This document shows, piece after piece, positions 33,716 through 44,873 of a stretch of DNA of 64,000 nt. Position 1 is the first letter of the stretch. The number at the start of each line of letters is the position of its first letter. The stretch covers positions 1,937,459 to 2,001,458 of the forward strand of contig SJOL01007141.1 in the NCBI GenBank assembly GCA_004794785.1, read 5' to 3'. Position numbers and translations under genes: made by a program. The DNA is from Opisthorchis felineus (Eukaryota; Platyhelminthes; Trematoda; Opisthorchiida; Opisthorchiidae). The notes beneath the pieces are model-generated. The model ran no database searches. It saw only the letters and a list, made by a program, of their open reading frames with translations, and was not told the origin of the DNA.

Positions 33716-36330
33716 CTGTTTAGGAATAGATTATCTTCAGTAGGTAACTGAAGAAGTCGCTTCCTATTATTCGTGCAATGAGCGCCAATTCCGAATGGAA
33801 TGACAAGGTGAACATCCTCTGGACCTGGGCATTCATATCACCTGCAAAATCTACACTTCTTGCTGGCCTAAGTAACCATAACAAGTCTCGATAGAAGCTG
33901 TCTTTCTCAGCTTCACAGCCGCCATCCATCAATTCGTATTCTGACATAGGAAACAAGCACCGTTTACCATTTCGAGATTCATTGATCTTGGTTAAGCAAA
34001 TCAACCTAACAGCACAAAAACGTCTGCTTACCGGAATTCAGTCCAGTAGAGCGCATTCAGCCTTGGGGCTAAGTACAACTCCCACGTCTCCACCAGTCCC
34101 AGAACTTAAACAACTGCCCAGGTTAACCATCAAGCAAGAGGCTTGTGTTTGATCCCACCCGGCCTTGTACCAATGCTTCAAAATTAGCAGGTGTGAAGCA
34201 CATACCAAACAGTGCGGCAGAGTTATTGCGTAATATAAGATGACTTGCATCTTTGGAGAACCTGAACCAAAAAGAGCAATGTCGTTCGCATACTCAGTGT
34301 CCATGAGTGAAGACCCCGGGAGCATTTCTATCCCCGAAGTTTCAAAGGCAGATGCAGAAGCTTCAAGGGGAACACTGAGAGGAGGCAGCTTTGTCTAACA
34401 CCAGCGGACTTGGTGAACTCAGGCGAAAGCCGCATGCGCCCACAGGAGTTCGATTACAGTGCCCTCATGAGAGATATAAATTTAGAAGGGACAACTTTGA
34501 TCATCAAACACCGCCAATGTTTATGACGATCGACAGACTCAAGTCTTGACCTAGTAAAACGAACAAACTGGAATGATGAAAGGGTGGCGCTGTTCAAGAA
34601 CTTGTCTCAAAGTAAAGCTATGGTCGATGCATCCTTGGTTAGGACGAAACCCACCTTGATTCCTATGGGGTTGTCTATCCCGGTAATCGATCGACCAGCG
34701 CAAATTAATGCCACTAGGAACGGCAACCTTTAAATGAAGGCTTCCATCGTTAACTAATAGCCACCTCATCCGACTGAGTCCATGACTGGATCGCGGTTGT
34801 GGACCTCCAAGTAACCGTGCGTGCTGAAAGTTCATATGGACCAAGAACGGACATCAATCAGCGTACGAGTGAAGTTGTCGCTCCCTGTCATCCATACGAT
34901 GAGCATGGACTCAAAATCTCCCATCTCCCTGTGTTTCCTTCTGGCTTAGTTGTTCGTATCACAATATCCTATTTCGTAGACCTGAGCAGTCTTGACAGAT
35001 CGCAGCAAAACATACCATTCTCAGACTCAGAATTGCAATCTGTTGGGACTGTAACACCCTTTCGGTGTCTAGCTACCATGAAATCCGAAGGAAGCACGAG
35101 GCCTGAGATACTTCAGGATTGCCTAAGCCTAGACAGGAGCAGCTGAGATCCAGATATTGAGTTCGAACCACGGAACTTGTCGTCAGTAAATTCGCGCCAC
35201 CACCTCCCGAGGCATATTACGACAAATAAACAAAGTTTATGGTATCGATTTGCATTTATCTTAATTGAGCCGGACAACGCAAAGACATCTGTTCACTGGG
35301 ATCCGTTCGAGTAAAGCGCTTTCAGCCCTGGGGCTGATTGCAATTCCCACATAATAGATACCCCGAGCATTGCATCAGGATCACCCGATAACTGAAGAGT
35401 GAAGTTTGAAACGCCTGAGCTCGTTCTAAGTGGTCTGAAGACACGTGTTTCGAAGACACAACATACATCGACAGAATAGCAAAGCAAGGCTTCAGCAAGA
35501 GAAGCCCGTTCCCCAATTTGATAAAGAGTACGAACGTTGAATGCTGCAACCTTTCGATGTTAGCAAAGAATTATTTTGGTTTATTATTATGGGCGATAGT
35601 TTAGACACGGAGTATAATGGCTAGGAGAACAGCAGATGGGTTGATCACACTGCACTATTCGATGGGTAGGAATGGAATACGTGGGCGGGTCGGTTAGCGA
35701 AGAGCTGCAAAGGTGAATGATACTTCCAGGTTGCTCAAGCCTAAGGGGTTTGGTTGAGATACTCCACCTTGAGCCTCTGACTCAAAAGTCTGAAACGCGA
35801 GGCGGCGGTTGTTAGAGCTCCCTTGAGGGACCCATCCAGGAGCCAATGGCTCAGTAGTCTAACCCACTTGGCTGCAGAAGACTGATTAGGTTTGGGGACG
35901 CAGGAAGTAAAGCACCACTACCTGATTCCCAACGCGGCTGCGCACAGCAGGTTCCTTCTGAGCAGAACCACACTCTTTGGTTTTGAAAGTATTTCGATCA
36001 TACTGAGTAACGTGCAGGCGGTCACGGTCAACCGTTTGGCGCTCGGAATGTGCGGTTTTATGGCCGAACTTTATTAACCCGTCTTTCCTCGGAGGAAGGC
36101 AGTATCGCCAGTATCGTTACCTCCAGACCGCCTGGTAGTACGATTTCTCGCGGTACGCGGACTCACTTTTCTTCGTCGGGCTACTTTCCGTTGGCCTTCC
36201 TTGCACGATTGAACCTTCAAAAAACTGGGTTCAGCCGTGCACCTTGCAGAATTATTGAGGCACTGAAGCTCGACCACCATGACCAGTTGACAGCGTTAGG
36301 TGGGCAGGTACACAGATATGTACAAAGATA
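33716..36330 (-). mobile_element. RTE-type retrotransposon R4, composite and SINE-interrupted
   Basis: On the minus strand the 5' leader runs 36330-35570 and the endonuclease 35560-35210. A SINE then intervenes (35045-35207). Endonuclease resumes at about 35040-34770, and reverse transcriptase follows at 34740-34110 (QGCIDHSFTLRQVLEQRHPF; DTEYANDIALFGS in place of YADD). At about 34085 the sequence jumps back to the endonuclease (VGVVLSPKAECALLD) and continues to about 33750 with FAGDMNAQVQ. Thus two RTE fragments are fused head to tail. Confidence 0.85.
35045..35207 (-). mobile_element. tRNA-derived SINE, copy S4
   Basis: Minus-strand copy of the SINE whose best plus-strand version is at 53556-53765. 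The plus strand shows TGTAACACCCTTTCGGTGTCTAGC, the GCCTAAGCCTAGACAG block and the B-box-like GAGTTCGAACCAC followed by the anticodon-arm region. It interrupts the endonuclease of R4 between segments aligning to CAVRLSG..KIN and ETEKDEFYQDLSRLLRS of copy R6. Confidence 0.85.
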
Positions 36331-36359
36331 GGTACAAAGATATGTAAACTGCGCAACGA

Positions 36360-37270
36360 GCGCGCTTAGTTAATGAGTCTCAAGTTTGCTCATGAACTGA
36401 TCTCTCGAAACGGGACCTAAACGAGACCTTGCCGCAACAGTATCCTTCTGCCGGTAAATTTGATTGTTGAACATTGTAGGTACAAAGTAGCAGTAGTTCT
36501 CTAAGGTCTGGGATAGGAATGCCAATATCTTTGCCACTGTACCCAATCAGGTAACAAACTTAGTCTATTGTTTCTATGAGTGGGACGTTAGTAAACAATG
36601 ACATGACGTCCAAGGAGAACACAAAAGGTTTATCGACCCCCATATCTATAATCTGGTGGATGAACCCAATATTATCTCCCAGGTTGCGTCGACATCCCTC
36701 CTGATTGGTTCTAACAGGTTGACGAGCCATTTAGCCAAGGCATGATAAAAAGACTTGGGCATACTGAGGACAGGCCTGAGAGGTGGACCGAGTTTGTGCA
36801 CATGTGGGAGAGCATAGAGCCGGTAGGACGAATGAGTTCAGATGTGTCAGCATGAAGGCTTTCTGATTGTTTTTGGCATCGCAATACTTTGGATACTACT
36901 GTTTTAATCACCTGCGTCTCGTCCTTCTCGGTTTGCAATTTCTTAAATTTAGATCCGCCAGAAAGCAAGGTACTCATTTTATTGGTGTAGTCAGACTTAT
37001 CCGTCAAGACAATTCCTGTGGTTTGATCTATCTTGGACAGTGAGACTTGATCATCCTGTTGTAAACTTTCCATGGGGCTCGAAAGGAAGCCAGCTGAACT
37101 GTCCTTTGGAGTGTTTAGTCCGTCGCTCGAGATGATTTTGCTAGTGAATTATCGTTCCATCATCTTCGCACATTGTTTCACTGATACCTGTCTTCATTTG
37201 ACCGGTCGACTACATCGGCTGAGAATGGACGCGGTGTTAGCTGCAGCGAAGTCGTTTTTCATCTCGTGGG
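36360..37270 (-). mobile_element. Penelope-like element fragment P2 (reverse transcriptase, N-terminal and central part)
   Basis: The minus strand encodes, across frameshifts, KIDQTTGIVLTDKSDYTNKM and an RPTGS motif (frame 36711-37073). Then follows a VMSLFTNVPLIETIDFVCYL segment near 36610-36550, then the region equal to the G(S)PLGP motif near 36400. These are the motifs of Penelope-like reverse transcriptases in the correct order. The open frame 37194-37505 is a fusion of RTE linker (R5) with the start of this fragment at about 37270. Confidence 0.8.
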
Positions 37271-37924
37271 CTTTCAAAACCCCCCAACATCCTCTGTCAT
37301 CCCTGAAGATCTTGACCATCCGGCGTTTGAGGGACCTGCATGCACCGTCGTAGTGTTTAGTTGCTGGTAATGTTTCTCTGAAGGCAGTAAAATATGCTGA
37401 CCTCGATGTCATCCAGTTTTTATTTGGTCGATTGGGATGGCTTGGGCAGACGATTCTGAAAGCTGAAAGTATAGCTCCTTTCAGTCTCTTCCACTCAACC
37501 GTCATCGGCGTGACAGTGTGTTTCCAGTAGCTTTCCAGCGAGATCAGTGTGTGTTGAGTTACTGAAAGTTGTCAAAGTTGGTGAAAGGGAATTACTCTGC
37601 ATCGGCAAGCGTAATTCTGAGGGCAGGAGAACTGATGACCGACTGCGCACAATGGTATGATTTGGGCCAAGTTGATTACCCTAGAAGAAACGGCAAACCT
37701 TACTTGAGTCTTACCATCGGTCCATGATTAGTCTGTGGTTAGTGGCTTCCAAATAACTCGATATGAGCGCCTATGTTGAAAGTTCGTACTGTTAGGAACA
37801 GGCAATGCTCAGCACAAAAGTGAAGAAGCCTCTCCCTACTATCAGTACGCTGAGCATTGACCCCGAGTCTGCCATGAACCACGCTTGGTAATTTGTTGGA
37901 ATATTGGTAGCTCGGGTGCATTAG

Positions 37925-38110
37925 TTGGTAATTGATCAGGTGGCTGTTGATCTGTTCGCCGAGCTTGGCAATTGGTTTGCAAACGTTTCGTCACCATTCG
38001 AGGAGACATCTTCAGTGCGCTGTTGGGTGGGTCACGCTTATCACGGGGTTAGGCTTCAAAATCGAGCGCCCATATCCCCGGTCAGGGCGACAACATCCAT
38101 TCATTTTGCT
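37925..38110 (-). mobile_element. PLE terminal fragment P3 inside R5, with hammerhead ribozyme
   Basis: Closely related to 53836-53940, the 3' region of PLE copy P5 (shared CTGTTCGCCGAGCTTGGCA.TTGG and ACGTTTC.TCACCA.TCGAGG). It contains the ribozyme core described separately. It sits between two parts of the R5 endonuclease, so it was inserted into R5, replacing or displacing a short stretch corresponding to LVSDMNAQVGRLS. Confidence 0.75.
37980..38020 (-). ncRNA. hammerhead ribozyme core of PLE type, intact core bases
   Basis: On the minus strand: CTGAAGA (38009-38015, matches CUGANGA), then stem II TGTCTCC-TCGAAT-GGTGAC, then GAAAC (37985-37989), then GTTTGC. Helix III is reduced to the A-C/G-U pairs with no loop. 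This minimal type I layout is reported for hammerhead ribozymes in the terminal repeats of Penelope-like elements. Cleavage would follow GTT. One T-T mismatch lies in stem II. Confidence 0.7.
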
Positions 38111-39210
38111 GAAGAATGGAAGCAGTCGTGACATACATCGGTGAAATCCGTCGTTCCTAGCTTCGGAAATGCAGTCTTCCGGGGCGTGTGCTGATACAAC
38201 AAATGAACACCGTTTGCCGTATCCACCTGCGTCGGTCTTAACTGAGCCAGACAACCGTGCAACGCAAAGACGACTGTTTACTGGGATCCAGTCTAGTAAA
38301 GCGTTTTCGGCCCTGGGAATGACTCCAACTCCCACACCATAAATAGCACAAGTCACTGCTCCAGGGTCACCAGATACCTGAAGATTGTAATGCAGAACAT
38401 CTGAGCTCGTCCTAACCGGCTTGAAGTGAACGACCGAAGTAGGGGTCTTGTATGCGTGTTTCGGAGACACATGTTTCTACAAAAAAGGAAAGCAAGGTTT
38501 CATCAAGAGAGACCTGTTACTAAATTTGACACAGATTGCTGACACTGAATGTTTCAACCTGGATTACATCACTTTAGTTTACTAGGGGAGCGATTCAGTT
38601 TATGTTGTTGGGCGATAGTTTAAACACGAAATAATGGTTGGGGGGACTGGTAGACGGGTTGAGCACAGTAGAGAGGGTATGTGGATAAGCGAATGATACT
38701 TCCCGGTTGCCCAATCCAAAGAAGAGTGTTTGGTTCAAGTACCCTACCTTGAACCTTTGACTCAGTTTAACGCATAAGACAGTGGGTGGATGTAGAGTAT
38801 TGTTCGCAGACCCTTCCCGTAGCCTCCGACACAAACGTTTGAACCGCGAGACAATGGTTGGTAGGATTTTATTGAAGTGCCCTTTTCGGGCGATCTGAAT
38901 GTGCGAATGTTAGGGCCAGCTTTTCTAACCCGCCATTCCTCGGAAGAAGGCAGCATCGTTGCTTCCATAAGTATGGACATGGAGGTCGCCTGAAGGGAAC
39001 GCCTTACTACCTTCGCACTCCTATTGCAGGGGACAGTACGATTTTACCTCCAGACCGCCTCGTAAAACGATTTCTCGCAGCAAGGAAACCCACTGCTATT
39101 CGGGGGACTGCTCCTCATTAACTTTTCTGAGATGGCTGAACTGAGTTTCTGCTACTATAGCCCACAGGATCATTGCAGCACCGACGCCAGACCAATTCGA
39201 AAAGGTGACA

Positions 39211-40157
39211 GCTTCAGGCCGGGATCTAGTAAGTAGTGGGAACTACGGGAGTATCAGAACGAACTTGATAAATACTGTAGAGTTGATGTTTTTAATTTTT
39301 GGGTTGAATGGAAGCTGCGAAAATCAATAAAAACGAATACCTCTGTTAGCGTTTCCGCTTATTAGCTGGCCGTTCTTTCGTAGACGAGGTTTTGGAAATG
39401 GTTGTGGTGAACCGTACATCAGTGAGTTGTCGTGTGCAATTCGAAGTGTGGTTCCTCCTATCACAGAATTCCCCTAGATTTAGGTTGTACCACGCATTCG
39501 CTCCTATCGCCGTTTTTTATTCGATTGTCGATCACCGGCCCTTGAAGTGGTGGTCTCGGACAAATATGAAGTAACTTAGCTGGCGGTCGATACATTTGGG
39601 TGTATCAGATTCTCAGTGAGGAGTACTGATCGATACAATCGGATTAGGTTCTGTATCCACGAATATTGTCCCTCATTGTGTATATGCTGCTGTGCTTTAC
39701 ACGAGAACAGGAAATGGAATAAGCCGCACCGGATCCCCAAATAAACTGATTAACCCGACTGATTAATCCAGTAATGTCACAACCACGGAGTACACTGGAG
39801 ACAGGCCGATACCGATCATTCATCCATTAAAAGTAGAAGTGCTTAGTTAGAAGATCGCAAGAGTTAACCGACGAGCGATTATCTTGTAAGAGGACGATTG
39901 GCCACCGATTCAAAACGAAACCGTAGACCCTCAATTTTGTCGAGACCTTGAAGCACCATCAGCCGGTGGATACCAGACGCAGACTACATGCGAAAGCCGA
40001 CAGGTCGCACCGAGCAGCGAAACAGAGTGCGAGCATTCGAAAATACACCCACTTGCATACCAATTAGGTTCTCACGGGACACACCCGAATCCCAGTTTCA
40101 GTTGCTATGATATTCGAGATATCACAATACCTTGTCTAAACGTAGCACACTACTCAT
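39211..40157. other. repeat-rich spacer with a possible decayed hammerhead unit
   Basis: No exon seen. Around 39970-40040 the order ACGCAGACTAC..CCGACAG..GCGAAACAG resembles the 93-nt ribozyme units downstream but lacks key bases. The ATTCG..AA.ACACC.....TTGCATACCA block at about 40040-40075 recurs at about 40275-40310. Confidence 0.45.
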
Positions 40158-40250
40158 AAGGTTGCCGAAAGCAACTCGACAACCAACGACCAGTTTCCTC
40201 CTTCTTCTGACACATCAGATAGACGCAGTCACACAGGTTCCGTCAACCTT
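40158..40250 (-). ncRNA. hammerhead ribozyme, 93-nt family, degenerate core
   Basis: The minus strand starts AAGGTTGACGGAAC and ends CGGCAACCTT, closing the outer stem. Core CTGATGT (40212-40218; last A changed to U), GAAAC (40193-40197), then TGGTC as the cleavage site. Same length and layout as 40388-40480 but opposite orientation; the last-base core change and imperfect stem II suggest reduced activity. Confidence 0.7.
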
Positions 40251-40387
40251 ATGTTTTACTTGAACCCCAATCACACGGAATTCGCCAAACACACCTTTTT
40301 GCATACCACTTTGTTCTCCATAGAACTCAAATGAATCCAAGCTGGATCTCTCGTTTGTGGTGTTTATCAATTTGGGTTCAAGTACAT

Positions 40388-40480
40388 AAGGTTGACGGAA
40401 ACCCGGTGAGTGCGCCTACCTGACGAGTCCGAAGAACGGCGAAACCGGTCGCAGGTCGTCGACGAGTTTCCAACAACCTT
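40388..40480 (+). ncRNA. hammerhead ribozyme, 93-nt family, intact core
   Basis: CTGACGA (40420-40426, matches CUGANGA), a stem II region GTCCGAAGAACGGC, GAAAC (40441-40445), then CGGTC with cleavage expected after 40450. The outer helix pairs AAGGTTG (40388-40394) with CAACCTT (40474-40480), and GGAAAC (40397-40402) with GTTTCC (40466-40471). All core bases are present. Stem II has a C-C mismatch. The neighbouring inverted unit begins 137 bp upstream. Confidence 0.8.
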
Positions 40481-41643
40481 ACGAATGGTTACACCTATAG
40501 GGTACGAACAGTTACAAATGGTCAGCTGTCTGGTGAACGAATGGGAAGCCGGTAAAGGGAAGAGAGCAAAACAACCTTACAGTTAGTAAACCTATCTGTG
40601 TTCATAGTTCCACCTCTTCCGCACCACACTTAGGGTAGCGTATATTTGTAATTTGTTGCATTGTGATATGCTGAAATCCGCGAACACACACAGACGCACG
40701 GAACTATCTCCTCAACAAGACCATTATAGTTCACTCCCCAGACACCAATCAGCTTTCCTCTGCAACCGACCTAAACCTGTCACCTAGTCGTGATGGTGGT
40801 GTGCTGCAATGATTTTGCGGGCTATACTGGCTGGAACTCAGTTCCTAAAGGTTCAAACATGCCAGGAAGGCCAACAGGGAGCAGCCCGACGAAGAACAGC
40901 AAGTCCCCGTACTGTGAGTAATCGTATTACGAGGCGGTCTGGAGGTAAAGTCGTACTGTTCTCTGCGGTAGGATTATGAAGGCGGTAAGGCGTTGCTCAC
41001 AGGCGGCCAGCAAGTCCATAATTATGGGAGCACCGATGCTGCCTTCCCCCGAGGAAGGACGGGTTAGAAAAGGTCTGCCCCAAAAACCGCACACTCCGAT
41101 CGACCAACGGTTGACCGTGTCCGCCGGTGCATTACTCAATACGGTCGAAATACTTTTAACACGAGTCTGGTGCTGCTCAAAAGGCACCTGCTGTGCGCAG
41201 CTGAACTAGGAGTGAAATAGAAGTGCCTTACTCCCTGCAGCCAAGTGGGTCAGACTATTGAGTCATTGGCTCCTGTAGAGTTCCCCAAGAAAACCCTAAC
41301 AACCGCTGTTTCGCGGTCCAGACTCTTGAATCAGAGGCTAGGGGCAGGGTCCCTGAACAAAACCCTACATACTCCCACTGCCTGGTAGGTCAGACCTTTG
41401 AGTCAAAGGCTCAAGGTGGGGTACTCCAACTAAACCCCTTTCTTCGGCCTGGGCAGCCGGGAAGTATCATTTGCCCTTGCACCTCTTCGCTCACCGGCCT
41501 TCTCCCTCACTCCCTCCCAACCCACTGTACAATGCAGTGCAATCAACCCATCTGCCAATCCCCTAGCCACTGTTGCGTGTCTCAACCATCGCCAAGAAAA
41601 ATAAACCAAAATAATCACCTACTAACCTCAAAAGATCTGATCC

Positions 41644-42360
41644 ACGTTGCAGCTTTTAATGTCCGTACTCTATGTCAAATTGGGCAACAGGCATCCATTG
41701 CTGAAACCTTACTCTCACTCTCTAAAGATGTATGTTTTGTCTCCGAAACACGCATACAACACCCCACTTCGGTCGTGCTCTTCAAGCCGCTTAGAACGAG
41801 CCCAGATGTTCCACATTTCACTCTTCGGACATCCGGTGATCCTGACCCAATGGCTCGTGGTTTCTACGGTGTGGGAGTTGCACTCAGCCCAAAGGCTGAA
41901 AGCGCCTTATTGGACTGGATCCCAGTAAACAGTAGCCTTTGCGCTGTGCGGTTGTCTGGCTTAATTATGATTAACGTAGGTCGATGCGGTAAACGGTTTG
42001 TTTGTCGTATCAGCATACGCCCCAACAGATAGCAGTTCTGAGACTGAGAAGGACGAGTTTTATCAAGATCTGTCACGATTGCTTCGGTCGGTAGGGACTG
42101 ATATAGTAATCCTGGTGAGCGATATGAATGCCCAAGTTGGACGACTAAGTTTGGAAGAAGCACAGTTGGGTGGTAGATTTGGAGTCGATGCTGAGCGTAC
42201 GGATACTGAGGAGCGGCTTCTTCAGTTGTGTGCAGATCATCGTCGGCTCCTAGCCAGTACGAACGTCCAACACAAACGCTCACATCAACTTACTTGGAAG
42301 CTACCTACCACAAGACAGTCGTGGACTCAATTGGACCATGTGGCTATCAGTTACCGATAA
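41644..42360 (+). pseudogene. RTE endonuclease domain (R6), frameshifted
   Basis: AP-endonuclease-like domain that nicks target DNA for target-primed reverse transcription. Three frames must be combined. The frame 41532-42032 gives HVAAFNVRTLCQIGQQASIA and later SETRIQ, RTSGDPDP, YGVGVALSPKAE and LLDWIPVNS. From 41998 another frame gives VVSAYAPTDSSSETEKDEF, VSDMNAQVGRLS, RFGVDAERTD, LQLCADHRRLLASTN and finally TQLDHVAISYR. The catalytic-type E in SETRIQ, the D/N in SDMNAQ and the D-H in LDHVA are all still readable. Confidence 0.85.
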
Positions 42361-43349
42361 GGAAACCTCAGTTAAGGATTGTCGTTCCTTCAGGGCACGC
42401 AACTTGACTCTGATCACGCCATCGTGCGGGCCCGGTTAGCACTTCGCTCTCCGCCAGCATTACGTGTGCCAAAGAAGAGCAGCTCCGTTCATCAACTTCG
42501 ACAAGCTTCAGTAGCTGAAGAGTATCATGCTGATCTGGCTAAATAGCTACTGGGAACGCACAGTCATGCGATGACGAAGATTGCTTGGAGTTTGAATGGA
42601 GGCGAGTTAAAGAGGCAATGATTTCAGCTTTCAGAACTGTTTGTCCAGGCCATCTGATTCGACTAAATGAACACGATATCGCCGAGACCAGCAGATCTTA
42701 TTGCTTTCAGAAAGGCAGTACCAGCACTAGCAACTATGATGGCACACGCCGATCCCTAAAACACCGGATAATCATGAGCATGAAAAATGTTATACAACGC
42801 TAGTGAATTGCGAAGGCCCAGGAGAGGAGAAGGCTTTCGTTGAATGCAACAGCTGACTCGACCAACCAGTCGAAAGAAGATTAGTGGCAGCGAATCGCCG
42901 TCCGAAAAAGATGGAACGGCAATTGATTGAAAAAAAGGCGTCTTTAGCAATGGGCTGAACGCTTCGAAAAATAGTTCGGCTGATCTCCTTCAACGCAAGC
43001 GATGGAAGAACCCAGCAGGACTGAATGGAACATTGACACCAACACACCATCAGCAACCGAAATCCAGCGTGAGATATCAACACTGACGCACGACAAGGCA
43101 CCTGGCCCGGATGGTCTTCAAAGGTAGGTCAGGTCCTGGTGAACAGTCTGACGACCATAATGCAGAATATTTGGAACGAAAACAGAATACCGGCCGAATG
43201 GAGCCCTCAACCATCATTGCAGTTTTCAAAAAGGGCGCAAGAACGTCATGTGAAAACCATCGTGGTGTCAGCCTGCATCTAAGGTGCTCTCTGGCATTAT
43301 TTTGCGCAGGTTGATAGACTATCGGGAGAGACGGATTCGTGAGGATCAA

Positions 43350-44602
43350 GCTGGGTTTCGCCCTGATTGAGGATGTATCGACCATATCCTTACCTTGAAC
43401 AGCGCCATTCCTTCGAACGTCCCACGTTGGTCGGTTTTCTTGATTTGAAAGCTGCTTTTGGTTTTGTCGATCGTCAGAAACTTTGGCACTGTCTGGCGAC
43501 CAAAGGTGTCCCTTCCAAATTTATATCCTTTATGAGGGCACTGTATGCGAAATCCTGTAGGTGCGTACGAGTATACGGCAGGCTTTCGCCTAAGTTCACC
43601 ACGTCCAGTGGTGTAACTTAACTTAACTTTGTTAATGATATGCTTCTTGAAATTACTCTGCCTGCCTCTGAAACCTCGGGAGTCGAAATGCTCCCGGGGG
43701 GGGGGTTCCCTCACAGACATTGAGTACGGAGACGATATTGCTCTCCTTGGCTCAGATCCTTCCCAAATGCAGACGATTTTAAATAACCTAAACAACTCTG
43801 CCGCACGGTTTGGCATGCGCTTCACACCTGCAAAGTGTAAAGTGCTGCTACAAGACTGGGTGGGGTCGAACCCACACCTCATGCTTGCAGGCGAGCCAGT
43901 CGACGTGGTAGATAAGTTTATTTATCTGTGCAGTTGTATAAGCTCCGGTGGATTGGCTGGAGATGAGGTCACTTCTCGAACCGGAAAGGCCAGGGCAGCC
44001 TTTGCCAACCTCCGACACCTATGGGGTCGACGTGACGTCAGTTTGTTTGTCAAGGGCAGAGTTTACACTGTGGTGATGAGATCCATACTGCTTTATGGAT
44101 CAGAGGCGTGGGCCCTACGTGCAGAGGACATACGGTAGATGTCAGTGTTTGACCATCGGTGTCTCCAAAGCATTGGTCAGGTCTGATTAGAATATCGGAT
44201 TAGCAATGCTGAGGAAGAAGAAACTCTCCCGCGATGGATGAATTACTCACGCTTCATAGGTTACGCTGGGTAGGACATGTACTCTGCATGCCAGAAGACC
44301 GTTTGCCTCACAGAGTTGTTTTTGCCCAGCCCTGTGCTGAGTGGAAGCGACCGAGAGGTGGACAGCGTATGCCCTGGCAAACTTGGTCGGGTGGACAACT
44401 ACCTACTCCTGGATGGAGACCCCGGGACTCAACCCACCAATGGTTAATAACATTGGCAGAAATAGCCCAATCGCGCAGTCAACGGCGCTCATGCATCAAG
44501 CCATCGCCTTCAATGCGTAGCTACCCAGTTCTCGAACTAACCAGATGTGTCATCGCCCCAAAGGCTTGGCTGGATGTCCCACACTCTCCCGTTTTCCGGT
44601 GA
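43350..44602 (+). pseudogene. RTE reverse transcriptase and C-terminal region (R6), broken
   Basis: The frame 43367-43621 carries FLDLKAAFGFVDRQKLWHCL and FMRALYAKSCRCVRVYG. The frame 43629-44138 carries DIEYGDDIALLGSDPSQMQT, with a YGDD catalytic box at 43725-43736, then RFTPAKCKVLLQDWV and GRVYTVVMRSILLYGSEAWA. The frame 44234-44602 carries the conserved C-terminal HRLRWVGHVLCMPEDRLPHR block. Stops at 44139 and frameshifts separate the pieces, so no intact polymerase is encoded. Confidence 0.85.
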
Positions 44603-44873
44603 TCGTAAACGTAGCAGCTGGAACCACTGTGGCTATGATACAAGGTTTATAGCTGATAAATTGATACTCTCCACACCAAGTGCACATGCATAAAATTTGG
44701 CTTCTTGACCCTCTTCGCCTCTGCCTGTAGTAAGTTAGTTGTCCTCTTCCAGCTTATCCTTCAAGTTTCCATTCTAGGTGTTCTCTCATTGCACCTACCG
44801 TTAGCCTCTTCTGTCCCCTCGACTGAAACGCGAGTACAGATGCCACAGGAGGATCACGATAATGACCGCTCAA

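Larger units (their letters stand above)
37271..39210 (-). mobile_element. RTE-type retrotransposon R5, 3'-truncated
   Basis: The minus strand starts at the conserved family 5' end (GGTGCTGCAATGATCCTG near 39190). The leader runs 39210-38520, then the endonuclease (frame 38012-38470, with VHFKPVRTSSDVLHYNLQVS and SPKH/AENALLDWIPVNS features), then the linker (37505-37280, starting EWKRLKGAILSAFRIVCPSH). It is split by a PLE ribozyme fragment at 37925-38110 and ends where PLE fragment P2 begins. Confidence 0.85.
40790..44640 (+). mobile_element. RTE-type retrotransposon R6, best full-length copy
   Basis: 3.85 kb with the family's 5' end (GTGCTGCAATGATT near 40800), a long untranslated leader with repeated TCAGAC(T)TTTGAGTCA blocks, endonuclease, linker, reverse transcriptase and C-terminal region, in order. 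This copy is the reference for aligning R1-R5, R7 and R8. It is interrupted by several frameshifts and stops, so it is not autonomous as read. A run of ten G at 43696-43705 just before the catalytic box is a likely slippage site or assembly error. Confidence 0.9.

Noticed and set aside
36711..37073. 120-codon minus-strand frame considered as a host gene
   Set aside because: Motifs and their order identify it as Penelope-like reverse transcriptase.
39970..40050. Possible fourth 93-nt hammerhead unit
   Set aside because: Order of blocks is suggestive but the CUGANGA core and cleavage triplet are not preserved.
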